64,000 nt of DNA, taken from NCBI GenBank assembly GCA_032027145.1, contig JAVSMP010000001.1, positions 1,330,903 to 1,394,902 on the forward strand. The letters are read 5' to 3'. The position numbers were made by a program, and so were the translations under genes. The number at the start of each line of letters is the position of its first letter. Within the stretch, counting starts at the first letter, position 1. The DNA comes from Ignavibacterium sp. (GTDB lineage: Bacteria > Bacteroidota > Ignavibacteria > Ignavibacteriales > Ignavibacteriaceae). Shown here piece after piece: positions 17,311-26,416 of the stretch. The notes under the pieces are model-generated. The model worked only from the letters and a program-made list of their open reading frames with translations. It made no database searches and was not told the DNA's origin.

Positions 17311-19359
17311 ATGGGAATCTTCGGCAGAAATACTGATATAGTTTTAGCATTTGGATTGATCCTAATGCTGGGCTTAATGCTGATACCGCTTCCTCCTGGA
17401 TTTCTTGATTTCTTTTTAGCACTAAGTATAACAGTATCAGTTTTAATTTTTGTTGTGTCATTATTTATTCAATCACCGCTCGACATATCTGTATTTCCGG
17501 GATTGCTTTTAATTTCTACACTTTTCAGATTATCACTTAACATTAGCTCAACAAGATTGATTTTAATTGATGGATATGCCGGCAAAGTGATTGAGACTTT
17601 CGGACAGTTTGTAGTAAGCGGCAATTATGTGGTAGGATTTATAGTTTTTATTATCCTGCTCATTGTTCAGTTTATGGTTATCGTAAAAGGTTCGGGGCGT
17701 ATTTCTGAGGTTGCCGCCAGATTTACTCTTGATGCAATGCCAGGTAAGCAAATGGCAATTGATGCTGACCTTAACACCGGGTTGATAACAGAAGCAGAAG
17801 CAAGAAAACGCAGAGATAATATTTCAAGAGAAGCTGAATTTTATGGTGCAATGGATGGTGCTGGTAAGTTTGTTAAAGGCGATGCAATTGCAGGATTGAT
17901 AATAAACGTTATAAATATTGTTGGTGGTTTTATTATTGGAATAGGACAGCGTGGTTTAGAGCTAACAGATGCACTACAACAGTACACAATTCTTACAATT
18001 GGTGATGGATTAGTTTCGCAGGTTCCGGCACTATTGATTTCTACGGCAGCAGGTATGGTAGTTACAAGAAGCGCTGCAGGTACTCCGCTTGATACACAAA
18101 TAAAATCCCAATTACTTACAAATCCCCGTGTGCTTGGTATTGTTGCTACAACAGTTGTAATTTTTTCATTGCTTCCCGGAATGCCGACTATTCCTTTTAT
18201 AATGATTGGAGTTACTCTCGGTGTTACTTCGTTTATAAAAAATAAACAGAAAGCAAGCGAAGCAACAATAATTGAAGATGAAATTTCAAGTTCTGAAAAA
18301 GGTGAAGAAGTAGTTGAACAGTATTTGCAAGTAGATCCTATTGAGATTGAAATTGGCTATGGTCTTATTAGTCTTGTTGATGAATCGCAGGGTGGAAATT
18401 TATTTAACAAAATATCTACAACAAGAAAATTTATTGCACTTGAATTTGGTGTTTTGATTCCGCCCGTAAGAGTAAGAGATAACTTACAGCTTTCGCCAAA
18501 TGAATATATTATAAAAATAAAAGGAAACATTGCCTCAACTTTCGAGATACATCCAGATAGATTTCTTGCTATGAATCCTGGTGAAATTGAAGATAAGATC
18601 GATGGAATACCGACTAAAGACCCCGCCTTCGGATTGCAAAGTTTTTGGGTAACACGTGAAGAAAAAGACAGGGCAGAATTGTTAGGATTTACTGTTGTTG
18701 ATGCAATATCAGTTCTTTCAACACATTTACAGGAGACACTGAAAGAAAACTTTGATAAAATATTAAGCAGACAGGCTGTTAAACAACTTCTTGAGAATCT
18801 TAAAAAAGATTATCCTGCAGTTATTGAAGATATATCCGCTGATGTTCTTCCGCTTGGAACAATACAAAAAGTACTGCAGAATTTATTGAAAGAATTAATA
18901 CCGATTAAAGACCTTGTTCAGATAATTGAAGCGTTGATTGATTACTCAAAAGTTACAAAAAACATCGATGTGTTAACTGAGTATGTGCGGCACTCACTTA
19001 ACAATACAATAGCAAATCTTTTTAAAGATGGAAACGGAATTATCCATGCTGCAGCTATAAGTGAAAAACTTGAGGCATATATAACAGCATCTTTTCAGAA
19101 CCAAAAGGATGCAGTACAAACACTTGGATTAAATCCGGTTATGCTGTCAGACCTTAAGAATAAAATGCAGATGATTGTAAGTAAATTTGATTCACTCGGC
19201 TATAAACCAATCTTTATTACATCTGCTACTATTCGCCCGTATTTTTACAGACTTATTAATTCATCGTTTCCGACCGTTGCAGTATTATCTTATACAGAAC
19301 TACCTTCACAAATTGAAATAGAATTTATTGATAACCTGGAGCTGACAAATGCATATTAA
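17311..19359 (+). CDS. flhA: Flagellar export protein FlhA
   Basis: FlhA is the nonameric export component that couples proton flow and receives chaperone-substrate complexes. The 682-residue product has eight predicted N-terminal membrane helices and the FHIPEP-type signature region (VVKGSGRISEVAARFTLDAM, GKQMAIDADLNTGLI, about 130-160). A large cytoplasmic domain follows (about 330-682). Length is standard. flhF begins inside its last 11 bases. Confidence 0.97.
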   Translation: MGIFGRNTDIVLAFGLILMLGLMLIPLPPGFLDFFLALSITVSVLIFVVSLFIQSPLDISVFPGLLLISTLFRLSLNISSTRLILIDGYAGKVIETFGQFVVSGNYVVGFIVFIILLIVQFMVIVKGSGRISEVAARFTLDAMPGKQMAIDADLNTGLITEAEARKRRDNISREAEFYGAMDGAGKFVKGDAIAGLIINVINIVGGFIIGIGQRGLELTDALQQYTILTIGDGLVSQVPALLISTAAGMVVTRSAAGTPLDTQIKSQLLTNPRVLGIVATTVVIFSLLPGMPTIPFIMIGVTLGVTSFIKNKQKASEATIIEDEISSSEKGEEVVEQYLQVDPIEIEIGYGLISLVDESQGGNLFNKISTTRKFIALEFGVLIPPVRVRDNLQLSPNEYIIKIKGNIASTFEIHPDRFLAMNPGEIEDKIDGIPTKDPAFGLQSFWVTREEKDRAELLGFTVVDAISVLSTHLQETLKENFDKILSRQAVKQLLENLKKDYPAVIEDISADVLPLGTIQKVLQNLLKELIPIKDLVQIIEALIDYSKVTKNIDVLTEYVRHSLNNTIANLFKDGNGIIHAAAISEKLEAYITASFQNQKDAVQTLGLNPVMLSDLKNKMQMIVSKFDSLGYKPIFITSATIRPYFYRLINSSFPTVAVLSYTELPSQIEIEFIDNLELTNAY

Positions 19360-20509
19360 AAAATACAAAGCATCATCGCTTAAAGAAGCAACTCAATTAA
19401 TGAAAGATGAACTTGGAACCGAAGCGTTGATTCTGGGAACACGAATCGTTCATGATGAAAATGATAAGAGATTGAAACTTTATGAAATAACTGCCGGTTA
19501 TGACAAGTTTGAAGTTGCGGCTGAAACAAAAGAAAAAGCAGCAAAACAAAATCTATCTAAAGATATTTCCTTTGCTGATGAAATGAAGAAAATGACCGAG
19601 CATATTTATCAGCAGAACAAAGCACAGAAAAACAAATCACAGGAAGCCAAAGTAAGCAGTGCTTATAATGCAACAGATAAAATACAGGCGAATGAAAGAA
19701 AAACAGAAAACGATACTCAATCGGATAGCAGGCTGAAAGAGATTGTTAAGAATCTTACTGAAAAAGAAATTCATAAAGCTGTTGTTGTGTCAATAATGGA
19801 TCAGTTAAAAAAGTATAAAAGCTTTTTAACAAAGGATAATCTTGAAAACTATGTTCAGACTTGTCTCAGTTCGTTAATACTTACCAAAACTTTAGACCTG
19901 AATATTAAGAAACAACATAAAGTTGTTGCGCTTGTTGGTCCTACCGGAGTCGGAAAAACAACAACCATTGCCAAGCTTGCATTGATAGCTAAAATAATTC
20001 ACAAGCTTGACGTCGGCTTAATTTCTATTGATACATACAGACTTGGTGCTGTTGATCAGCTTAAAAGCTTTGCAGACGTAAGTCATACAGATTTTTTAGT
20101 TGCATATCAGGCTTCTGAAATGCCAGCATTGATGAAGAAGTTCGCAAAAAAGGATATTGTATTTATTGATACTGTAGGTCGTAATCAGAAAAATGAAGCA
20201 CAGTTAAAATCAAATCTTGATTTTCTTTCTTCGGTAAAAGTTGATGAAACATTTCTTGTTTTGTCTGCTACCAGTTCAACAAGAAACCTTGTAGAAATTG
20301 CAAAAAAATTCAAGCTGTTTAATTACAGCTCATTTATATTCAGTAAGATAGATGAAGCTGTTGTTCATGGTAACATTATCAATCTTGTAACCAAGACCGC
20401 AACTCCTGTATCGTTTTTAACAAACGGTCAAACAATCCCGGATGATATTATCTCGGCTGATAAAGATTATCTTGCAAATTTAATTTATACAGGTCAAGTG
20501 AGATCGTGA
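19349..20509 (+). CDS. flhF: Flagellar placement GTPase FlhF (SRP-like)
   Basis: FlhF is an SRP-family GTPase that sets the site and number of flagella. The N-terminal basic region (KKYKASSLKEATQLMKDELG) is family-typical; the NG domain has the P-loop GPTGVGKTT (about 198-206), DTYRLGAVDQLK and DTVGRN. The 386-residue size is normal. It overlaps flhA by 11 bases and flhG by four, forming the usual flhA-flhF-flhG set. Confidence 0.95.
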   Translation: MHIKKYKASSLKEATQLMKDELGTEALILGTRIVHDENDKRLKLYEITAGYDKFEVAAETKEKAAKQNLSKDISFADEMKKMTEHIYQQNKAQKNKSQEAKVSSAYNATDKIQANERKTENDTQSDSRLKEIVKNLTEKEIHKAVVVSIMDQLKKYKSFLTKDNLENYVQTCLSSLILTKTLDLNIKKQHKVVALVGPTGVGKTTTIAKLALIAKIIHKLDVGLISIDTYRLGAVDQLKSFADVSHTDFLVAYQASEMPALMKKFAKKDIVFIDTVGRNQKNEAQLKSNLDFLSSVKVDETFLVLSATSSTRNLVEIAKKFKLFNYSSFIFSKIDEAVVHGNIINLVTKTATPVSFLTNGQTIPDDIISADKDYLANLIYTGQVRS

Positions 20510-21351
20510 CCGGACAGTTAGACAGAATAATTGAACTTGAAAAGCTATATAATAAAAATCATAAAAGTTCTTCGTTAAAAAAGATTGCTATAGCATCAGG
20601 TAAAGGCGGAACAGGCAAGACTTTTTTTGCTGCTAATTTTGCCTATCAACTTTCTTTATCAAAAAAAGTATTGCTGATTGATCTGGATTTTAAACTTGCC
20701 AACATTCATCTGCTTTTCAATTTACATCCGCAAAAAAATCTTGCAGAATATTTTGAGTCAAAGAAATTATTTGAAGATGTTATCACTAAGTATAATTCAA
20801 ATCTACATCTGGTTTTGGGTGATACAGGCTTTTCTGAAAAATCATCCCCCTCAGCTTCGCAGATTTATAAAATGCTTGAAGACATTGAAAAACTTTCGGA
20901 TAAATACGAGTTTATTTTGTTTGATCTTGGTGCGGGAATCAGTAATGAAAATATTTATCTGCTGCAGCAATCGGATATTAAAATAATAGTTGCCACACCT
21001 GAGCCAACAGCTTTGATGGATGCTTATATGGTGATAAAGCAGCTTATCAGCAGCTCAGCAAAAGAAAATATATTAGTAACAATTAATAGAGTTGTTGAAC
21101 CGAACGAAGCAGATCAAGCTTTCGATAATCTAAGAACGGCTGTCAATCATTTCCTGAAAGCGCGAATAGAATTTCTGGTTAGTATCCCCGAATCAGCGCA
21201 GATTCGAAAATCAATAATCGAACAAAATCTGTATTCAGCAAATCAGAAAACAGATAGGGTTATTAAGTCGTTTATCTCTGCAGACCACAAGATTAGCAAA
21301 ATTAATCAAGTGTTTAATATTAACCATCCTTCTTTTGAACCGACATTATAA
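20506..21351 (+). CDS. flhG: Flagellar number regulator FlhG (MinD-like ATPase)
   Basis: FlhG (FleN/YlxH) is a ParA/MinD-type ATPase that counters FlhF and limits flagellar number. The 281-residue product has the deviant Walker A (SGKGGTGKTFFAANFA, about 31-46), LLIDLDFKLANIHLLF and a C-terminal amphipathic part. The start is GTG at 20506, overlapping the flhF stop (GTGA). About 95 bases without a gene follow, containing the promoter of the next unit. Confidence 0.93.
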   Translation: MTGQLDRIIELEKLYNKNHKSSSLKKIAIASGKGGTGKTFFAANFAYQLSLSKKVLLIDLDFKLANIHLLFNLHPQKNLAEYFESKKLFEDVITKYNSNLHLVLGDTGFSEKSSPSASQIYKMLEDIEKLSDKYEFILFDLGAGISNENIYLLQQSDIKIIVATPEPTALMDAYMVIKQLISSSAKENILVTINRVVEPNEADQAFDNLRTAVNHFLKARIEFLVSIPESAQIRKSIIEQNLYSANQKTDRVIKSFISADHKISKINQVFNINHPSFEPTL

Positions 21352-21407
21352 AGCATAAAAAACAGCTTCTATTCTCAATTATTAAACTTTTATTAAAGCG
21401 TCAGTAG

Positions 21408-21423
21408 TGGTACAGGGTTTGCC
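21408..21423 (+). promoter_or_regulatory. -24/-12 (sigma-54-type) promoter before the fliA operon
   Basis: TGGTACAGGGTTTGCC fits the consensus TGGYACR-N4-TTGCW at nearly every position, with exactly ten bases between GG (21409-21410) and GC (21421-21422). The predicted start near 21434 lies just before AAAGGTG and the ATG at 21447. This is the strongest such element in the window. Sigma-54 itself is not encoded here, so use is inferred. Confidence 0.65.
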
Positions 21424-21446
21424 TAAATCACAGCAAAGGTGAATGA

Positions 21447-21662
21447 ATGAATAAAATACTTATACAATTCGGATTACTTGTCTTTTGTTTTGCACTGATA
21501 TTTTTCAGTCAAAGAGGTATGCCGCTGCAGGATGTTGTTCTAAAATCTTTTATTGTTTTTGTAGCATTTACAATTGTTCTTTCTGTAGTGGCTCTGTTTG
21601 TATTAAAAATGGTAAACAAAAACGAGACTCTAACAACAGTAGATTCAAAAAAAAGTGAGTAA
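21447..21662 (+). CDS. Small membrane protein upstream of fliA
   Basis: A 71-residue protein made of two membrane helices (about 4-23 and 32-54) with a short charged tail. I recognise no family. ATG occurs at 21443 and 21447; only 21447 gives an open frame, with AAAGGTG upstream. It is the first gene after the -24/-12 promoter and lies six bases before fliA, so it is co-transcribed with the sigma factor. A role in flagellar control is only suggested by position. Confidence 0.65.
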   Translation: MNKILIQFGLLVFCFALIFFSQRGMPLQDVVLKSFIVFVAFTIVLSVVALFVLKMVNKNETLTTVDSKKSE

Positions 21663-21668
21663 AGAATA

Positions 21669-22301
21669 ATGAATAACAACGCTGAACTCTGGTCTAAATA
21701 CAAAAAGAATCCTACTCCGATTTTAAAAAAGCAAATCATTATGAATTATGTAAATCTTGTTCATTATGTAATTCATCATTCAAAATTTGCTTTAAATAAT
21801 ATTCTGGATGAGCGCGATTACTTTCAATACGGTATTGAAGGATTGAATGAAGCGATTGACAGATTTGATCCTGACTACGGGACTAAATTTGAAACCTATG
21901 CAATACAGAGAATCCGCGGAAAAATAATTGATGAGCTTAGGAAACTGCAAAGTAAATATAAAAACGATTCTAGTGAATCATCAATTGAATCATTTTATAC
22001 AAATGTATCTTTAACCAAATCCCCTGATGATGAAGATGGTTATACACTTGGTGAGATTATCTCAAATGAAGAGGAATCAGTATCAACAACAGTGGAAAAA
22101 AACGAAATGAAAGAATTTTTAATGAATGCGATTAAGGAACTGAATGAAAGAGACAGACTGCTGCTTAGTTTATACTATTTTGAAAATCTTAACTACAAAG
22201 AAATTGCAGAGCTGTTGAAAATTACAGTGTCAAGAGTTTCACAAATCCACTCAAGAATAGTTAAAGAATTAAAATCCAAGCTTCTGGTATTAAATGATTA
22301 A
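21669..22301 (+). CDS. fliA: Flagellar RNA polymerase sigma factor FliA (sigma-28)
   Basis: FliA directs transcription of late flagellar and chemotaxis genes. The 210-residue product has sigma region 2 (FQYGIEGLNEAIDRFDPDYG, about 53-72; FETYAIQRIRGKIIDELR) and region 4 (LNYKEIAELLKITVSRVSQ, about 176-194). It is somewhat short for FliA (about 235-255) but complete in these regions. Its end overlaps the first HDOD gene by eight bases. Two matching sigma-28 promoters occur at 38981 and 48995. Confidence 0.92.
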   Translation: MNNNAELWSKYKKNPTPILKKQIIMNYVNLVHYVIHHSKFALNNILDERDYFQYGIEGLNEAIDRFDPDYGTKFETYAIQRIRGKIIDELRKLQSKYKNDSSESSIESFYTNVSLTKSPDDEDGYTLGEIISNEEESVSTTVEKNEMKEFLMNAIKELNERDRLLLSLYYFENLNYKEIAELLKITVSRVSQIHSRIVKELKSKLLVLND

Positions 22302-23172
22302 TCAATACGAGAATATTGAAGTGTTAAAGGAGAGAAGTAAAAGGCTTCTTTCGGGGATAAGAAATCTACCTTCAGCTCCGTTTATTATGGTAGAAGTTTC
22401 AAAGATGCTGGATAGCCCACGAACCGGTGCTTCAGATCTTGGAAGACTTATCAGCAAAGACCAGGCAATGGTTGCAAAGATTCTAAGTGTTGCCAACTCT
22501 CCGCTCTACGGGCTGCCAAGAAGAGTTTCAACAATTGAGTTTGCAATAGTAATTCTTGGTTTTGATCATATAAAGAATATCGTCATAGCTCTCTCTATGA
22601 TGGAAGCATTTAAAAGCAAAGAAGATAAGAGCTGGAACAGAAGAAATTTCTGGCTTCATTCATTAATTACTGCAAGTGCTGCAAAAAGAATTGCTGATGA
22701 TCTTGGTTATAGAAAATCAGGCGAAGCTTTTACTTGCGGGCTGCTTCACGATTTAGGCATATCAGTTATACAAAGATATTTTTATGATAGCTTTAAGCAG
22801 ATAGTATCACTTGTTAATGAGCAGCAAATAAGGTTTATCAATGCTGAGGTTAAAATACTCGGTATTTCACATCAGGAAATCGGACAGTATCTGATCGAAA
22901 AGTGGAACCTTCCTTCATCACTTGGCAACGCAATCCTTTATCATCATAATCCATCTGAATGTGAAAATGAAAAAGAGATGGCAGCAATAGTACATCTAGC
23001 TGATTATATGACACAAAGATTTATGATGGGTGAACTAAGTTGGGATGAGAATTATGAATTAGACCTGGAAATTATAGATATTCTTAATCTTGGTGATCGG
23101 GATTATTTAGAAAGTTTTATTCAAAGTTATGAACAATTATTCCGTGTTCAGATAGAATCAATTAAATTCTAA
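22294..23172 (+). CDS. HDOD-domain protein (first of a tandem pair)
   Basis: The 292-residue product is almost all HDOD domain: RNLPSAPFIMVEVSKMLDS, a QAMVAKILSVANSPLYGLPR block (about 50-70) and LLHDLG, a remnant HD-type site. HDOD proteins are signalling scaffolds related to HD hydrolases, usually without proven catalysis. It overlaps fliA by eight bases and is closely similar to the next gene, so the pair arose by duplication. Placement in the flagellar operon suggests a regulatory role, which is inference. Confidence 0.88.
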   Translation: MINQYENIEVLKERSKRLLSGIRNLPSAPFIMVEVSKMLDSPRTGASDLGRLISKDQAMVAKILSVANSPLYGLPRRVSTIEFAIVILGFDHIKNIVIALSMMEAFKSKEDKSWNRRNFWLHSLITASAAKRIADDLGYRKSGEAFTCGLLHDLGISVIQRYFYDSFKQIVSLVNEQQIRFINAEVKILGISHQEIGQYLIEKWNLPSSLGNAILYHHNPSECENEKEMAAIVHLADYMTQRFMMGELSWDENYELDLEIIDILNLGDRDYLESFIQSYEQLFRVQIESIKF

Positions 23173-23182
23173 TGAGGAGAAA

Positions 23183-24061
23183 ATGTTAACCGAAATTCAA
23201 GACATACAGACGAAACGAGAGAGGACAGAAAAAGTACTTTCCAGTGTTGTAAACCTTCCGGTTGTTCCAAAGATAATGTTTGAAACAATTAAACTCTTGG
23301 ACAATAAATACACAACTGCCGGCGAGTTAAATAAAGTAATTTCAAAAGATCAGGCTTTACTTACCAAGATATTAACTATTGCAAATTCCCCGCTTTATGG
23401 GCTTCAGAGAAAAGTTACGACAATAGAGTATGCAATTTTGGTTTTGGGCTATCGTGAGCTAAGAAATATTATTTCAGCTCTTTCTGTTGCTGAGGCATTC
23501 CGAAATAAAACTGATAAGTATCTCAACTCTAAAGAATTTATGCTGCACTCATATTTAACCGGTACTGCTTCAAAGAAACTTGCTTCAGATATTGGATATA
23601 ATAATTCCGGCGAAGCTTTTATTGCCGGGTTCCTGCACGATATTGGGCTATCTGTTATGCACAGGTATTTGCATTCAAGTTACATCAGTATAACTGAGTT
23701 AGTTGAAACTAAGGGGGTTCCTTTCAGAGATGCAGAATTAGATGTTTTAGGCATGACACATGATCAGATAGGATATTTCTTATTGGATAAATGGAACTTT
23801 CCGAAAGAAATTTCTGAACCGGTTTTAACTCATCATAATCCTCCTGAGTCAAACTCTGTGCTTGGTGCCATTGTTAATCTTGCAGATTATATTACCAACA
23901 GATTAAAACTTACAAACGCACCCTGGGATGACGATGTTAAACTGGCGCAGTTTACAGCTCGAAAATTTAGTCTTGAACGGGAGATTGATGTAGCAGTTTT
24001 TATAGATGGATATAAGGATATTTTCTGGAGTCAAATTGAATTTGTAAGGTTTTTAAGTTGA
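23183..24061 (+). CDS. HDOD-domain protein (second of a tandem pair)
   Basis: Same length (292) and same layout as its upstream neighbour: VVNLPVVPKIMFETIKLLD, KDQALLTKILTIANSPLYGL, GFLHDIGLSVMHRYLHSSY, and a C-terminal LTHHNPPES matching YHHNPSE in the first copy. Divergence between copies is substantial, so the duplication is not recent. GAGGAG lies before the ATG. The stop overlaps the TTG start of the next gene (TTGA). Confidence 0.88.
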   Translation: MLTEIQDIQTKRERTEKVLSSVVNLPVVPKIMFETIKLLDNKYTTAGELNKVISKDQALLTKILTIANSPLYGLQRKVTTIEYAILVLGYRELRNIISALSVAEAFRNKTDKYLNSKEFMLHSYLTGTASKKLASDIGYNNSGEAFIAGFLHDIGLSVMHRYLHSSYISITELVETKGVPFRDAELDVLGMTHDQIGYFLLDKWNFPKEISEPVLTHHNPPESNSVLGAIVNLADYITNRLKLTNAPWDDDVKLAQFTARKFSLEREIDVAVFIDGYKDIFWSQIEFVRFLS

Positions 24062-25359
24062 AATTATTGAAAGAAAATAAGCGGGAGTATCAGCCGTTTC
24101 TAAGCTCAGTTGAACAGCTTGAAAAATCATCTAACGGTCAATACAAAATAAAAGTTAAAGCCAATCTGCCGCTTTCTAAAGAACAAATATCTGTTCTTTC
24201 AGGTGGAAATCTGAAAATTGACTTGTTATCTTTTGCACAAAAAATCAATTCACTTGGTAATTCCCAGTTGGTTGTTGATGCTTTTAAATCGGAAGCAAAA
24301 AAACTTTCTTTTTTTGGGATCACAGAAATATTTTCAATTGATGATAAAACAAACGAGTGCATTCCTCTTAGTGATAAAGCCGATCAGAAACTTTACTTTT
24401 ATGTTAAGAACTTTTTAAAGAATGGAATACTTGACTGGATAGCTGAATCCAGAAATCCAAAATTTCTTCCCTGGGATGTTGATGCAAAAGCTGCACAATC
24501 CGGCTTAAATTGTTTGGTTGTTCCAATATTCAGTAACAGCAGATTTGCCGGTGTTCTGACTGCATTAACTAATCTTAAATATTTAAGCGAAGATTCATTT
24601 GAGTACAGAACATTGCTTACTATTCTTAATCTGACTTATGCCAAGCATGAATTTCTTAAGTTAAAAGATGAACTGAATAAAACTTATTCTGAATATCAGA
24701 TTCTGCAATCCAAATTGTTTAATGATTTTAAGTTTACAGCAATCGGCGAACTGACAAGTAAAAGTATTGAAGAAATCGGATCACCGTTACAGGTGATTTT
24801 AAGTTACACTGATCTGATCCAGAAAGAATATCCGGATCTGGATTCAGAAGCAGCCGAGTTTATTAAAAGCAAAGTGCACACAATAAAAGAAATTCTTGAT
24901 AGACTTGGGAACTTTATTAACAACAGTGATAATAGACCAAAACTGTATGCTTGTTCAATCAATACTGCAATCAGTGAGTTTTACAAAGTTATCGAACATA
25001 GTTTAAAAGCAGATTCTTATGAGTGTGTTCTTGATCTTGAAGAAAGTATTCCATCTATACTTAGCAATTATAACATCCTTAAACAAATACTTATTAATGC
25101 TTTCAGCCTGATAAATCCATTACGAGGAACCGGTGGCGGAATGATTGTTCAAAGCAGGTATAGCAATGAAACTATTATTGTTAAAATGCTTTTTACTGAT
25201 ACTATTGATGAATTATCTAATGAAGAAAAAGAATTTGGACTAAACATCCTTAAACATCTTATGAATAAACACGAAGGTGATTTTAGAATTAATAATGATA
25301 AAAACTCAGGAACAAGCCTGATCTTTTCGTTTCCGCTTAAAAGAAAAATGAGAGAATAA
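24058..25359 (+). CDS. Degenerate histidine kinase-like protein without the phospho-acceptor His
   Basis: The 433-residue product has a GAF-like middle (about 60-200), then a kinase-like dimerisation helix and ATPase fold. In the H-box SIEEIGSPLQ (236-245) the position of the usual His is Glu (E238), while the following E and the P-L pair are kept. The N-box (KQILINAFSLINP) is also altered; the last G-box (SGTSLIFSFP) is kept. It may be a non-catalytic scaffold or an ATP-binding sensor. Start TTG at 24058 overlaps the HDOD stop; two bases separate it from the next gene. Confidence 0.75.
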   Translation: MKLLKENKREYQPFLSSVEQLEKSSNGQYKIKVKANLPLSKEQISVLSGGNLKIDLLSFAQKINSLGNSQLVVDAFKSEAKKLSFFGITEIFSIDDKTNECIPLSDKADQKLYFYVKNFLKNGILDWIAESRNPKFLPWDVDAKAAQSGLNCLVVPIFSNSRFAGVLTALTNLKYLSEDSFEYRTLLTILNLTYAKHEFLKLKDELNKTYSEYQILQSKLFNDFKFTAIGELTSKSIEEIGSPLQVILSYTDLIQKEYPDLDSEAAEFIKSKVHTIKEILDRLGNFINNSDNRPKLYACSINTAISEFYKVIEHSLKADSYECVLDLEESIPSILSNYNILKQILINAFSLINPLRGTGGGMIVQSRYSNETIIVKMLFTDTIDELSNEEKEFGLNILKHLMNKHEGDFRINNDKNSGTSLIFSFPLKRKMRE

Positions 25360-25360
25360 A

Positions 25361-25678
25361 ATGCTTGATATTTATTTTATTATAAAAATTGTTTTAGCTG
25401 CACTCGGGCTGTCAGTTGCCGGGATGTTCTTGTTAAGAAGAATCAGCTCTGATAAAACAAATGGGCAATCCCTTAAACACAATATATCATTGATAAGAAA
25501 AGAAAAACTATTGATTCATACTGACAAAAAGCTTGAAAAGAAAAGACAGCGCTTGTTAAAGAAAAGCAGATCGTTTAGAAATAAAAGTCAGAGTGATTTG
25601 ATAAATAAATCAAAGAAACTTGGTATATCAACAGGTGAGATGATTCTGGCTTCAAAAATTCAGATGAGTCTGGATTAG
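25361..25678 (+). CDS. Small membrane-anchored basic protein in the flagellar operon
   Basis: A 105-residue product with one N-terminal membrane helix (about 5-24) and a highly basic cytoplasmic helix. The last 25 residues (KSKKLGISTGEMILASKI) recall the helix-turn-helix-like GEI(E/I)L tail of short flagellar-operon proteins with an N-terminal anchor; that resemblance is tentative. It lies directly before flgF and is translationally close to its upstream neighbour. Confidence 0.6.
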   Translation: MLDIYFIIKIVLAALGLSVAGMFLLRRISSDKTNGQSLKHNISLIRKEKLLIHTDKKLEKKRQRLLKKSRSFRNKSQSDLINKSKKLGISTGEMILASKIQMSLD

Positions 25679-25694
25679 TAAAGGAGAAAAAAAG

Positions 25695-26396
25695 ATGATA
25701 AAAGGAATTTACCAATCTGCACGCAGCCTGTTGGCAGCTAATAAAAATATGGAAAGAATTTCCGGCAATCTGGCAAATCTTAATACTGTTGGTTTTAAAC
25801 GCGAAGGTTTATTTACTGAAATACTTAAATCTGCAGGACAATCCGAGGTTAGAAGTTCTGTTGATACTTCTCAGGGAGATATTTATGAAACTTCCAACCC
25901 GCTTGATTTTGCAATATCAGGCGAAGGTATGTTTACTGTAAGAACTGCAAATGGTTATGAGTTTACACGTAAAGGTAATTTCAAAATTTCTGACGACGGA
26001 TTTCTTGTTGAGGAAAACGGTAATCCGGTGATGGGAAGAGATGGAGATATAAATTTACTGGAATATCTCAACGGTCAGCAAACTGATATTAAAGTTTCGG
26101 CAAAAGGAGAGCTTAGTGTTAATAATGTTCATGTTGCAGATCTGCTGATTGTAAAAATTGATGATTATGAAAAAAGAAAAATGGGATTAAACTTTAGCTC
26201 AACACAGGATATAAAAGATTTTGCATTAGAGAATGAGTTTTCGGTAAGGCAGGGATATTTAGAAGAATCAAATGTTAACCCGATGATTGAACTTGAAAAC
26301 ATGATAAGTATCTCGAAGGATTATGAAACAGCTTATAAGATGGTAACCTATCTGGATAGCTCACTTGAAAAAACAAACGACCTTGGTAAAATTTAA
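25695..26396 (+). CDS. flgF: Flagellar proximal rod protein FlgF
   Basis: FlgF is a proximal rod subunit. The 233-residue product has the N-terminal rod motif (IYQSARSLLAANKNMERISG, NLANLNTVGFKREGLF) and the C-terminal motif (GYLEESNVNPMIELENMIS). AAGGAG precedes the ATG. It is followed by flgG, the usual flgF-flgG order. FlgF is distinguished from FlgG by its shorter length and weaker match. Confidence 0.92.
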   Translation: MIKGIYQSARSLLAANKNMERISGNLANLNTVGFKREGLFTEILKSAGQSEVRSSVDTSQGDIYETSNPLDFAISGEGMFTVRTANGYEFTRKGNFKISDDGFLVEENGNPVMGRDGDINLLEYLNGQQTDIKVSAKGELSVNNVHVADLLIVKIDDYEKRKMGLNFSSTQDIKDFALENEFSVRQGYLEESNVNPMIELENMISISKDYETAYKMVTYLDSSLEKTNDLGKI

Positions 26397-26416
26397 AAGA
26401 TGAAACAGAGGATAAC

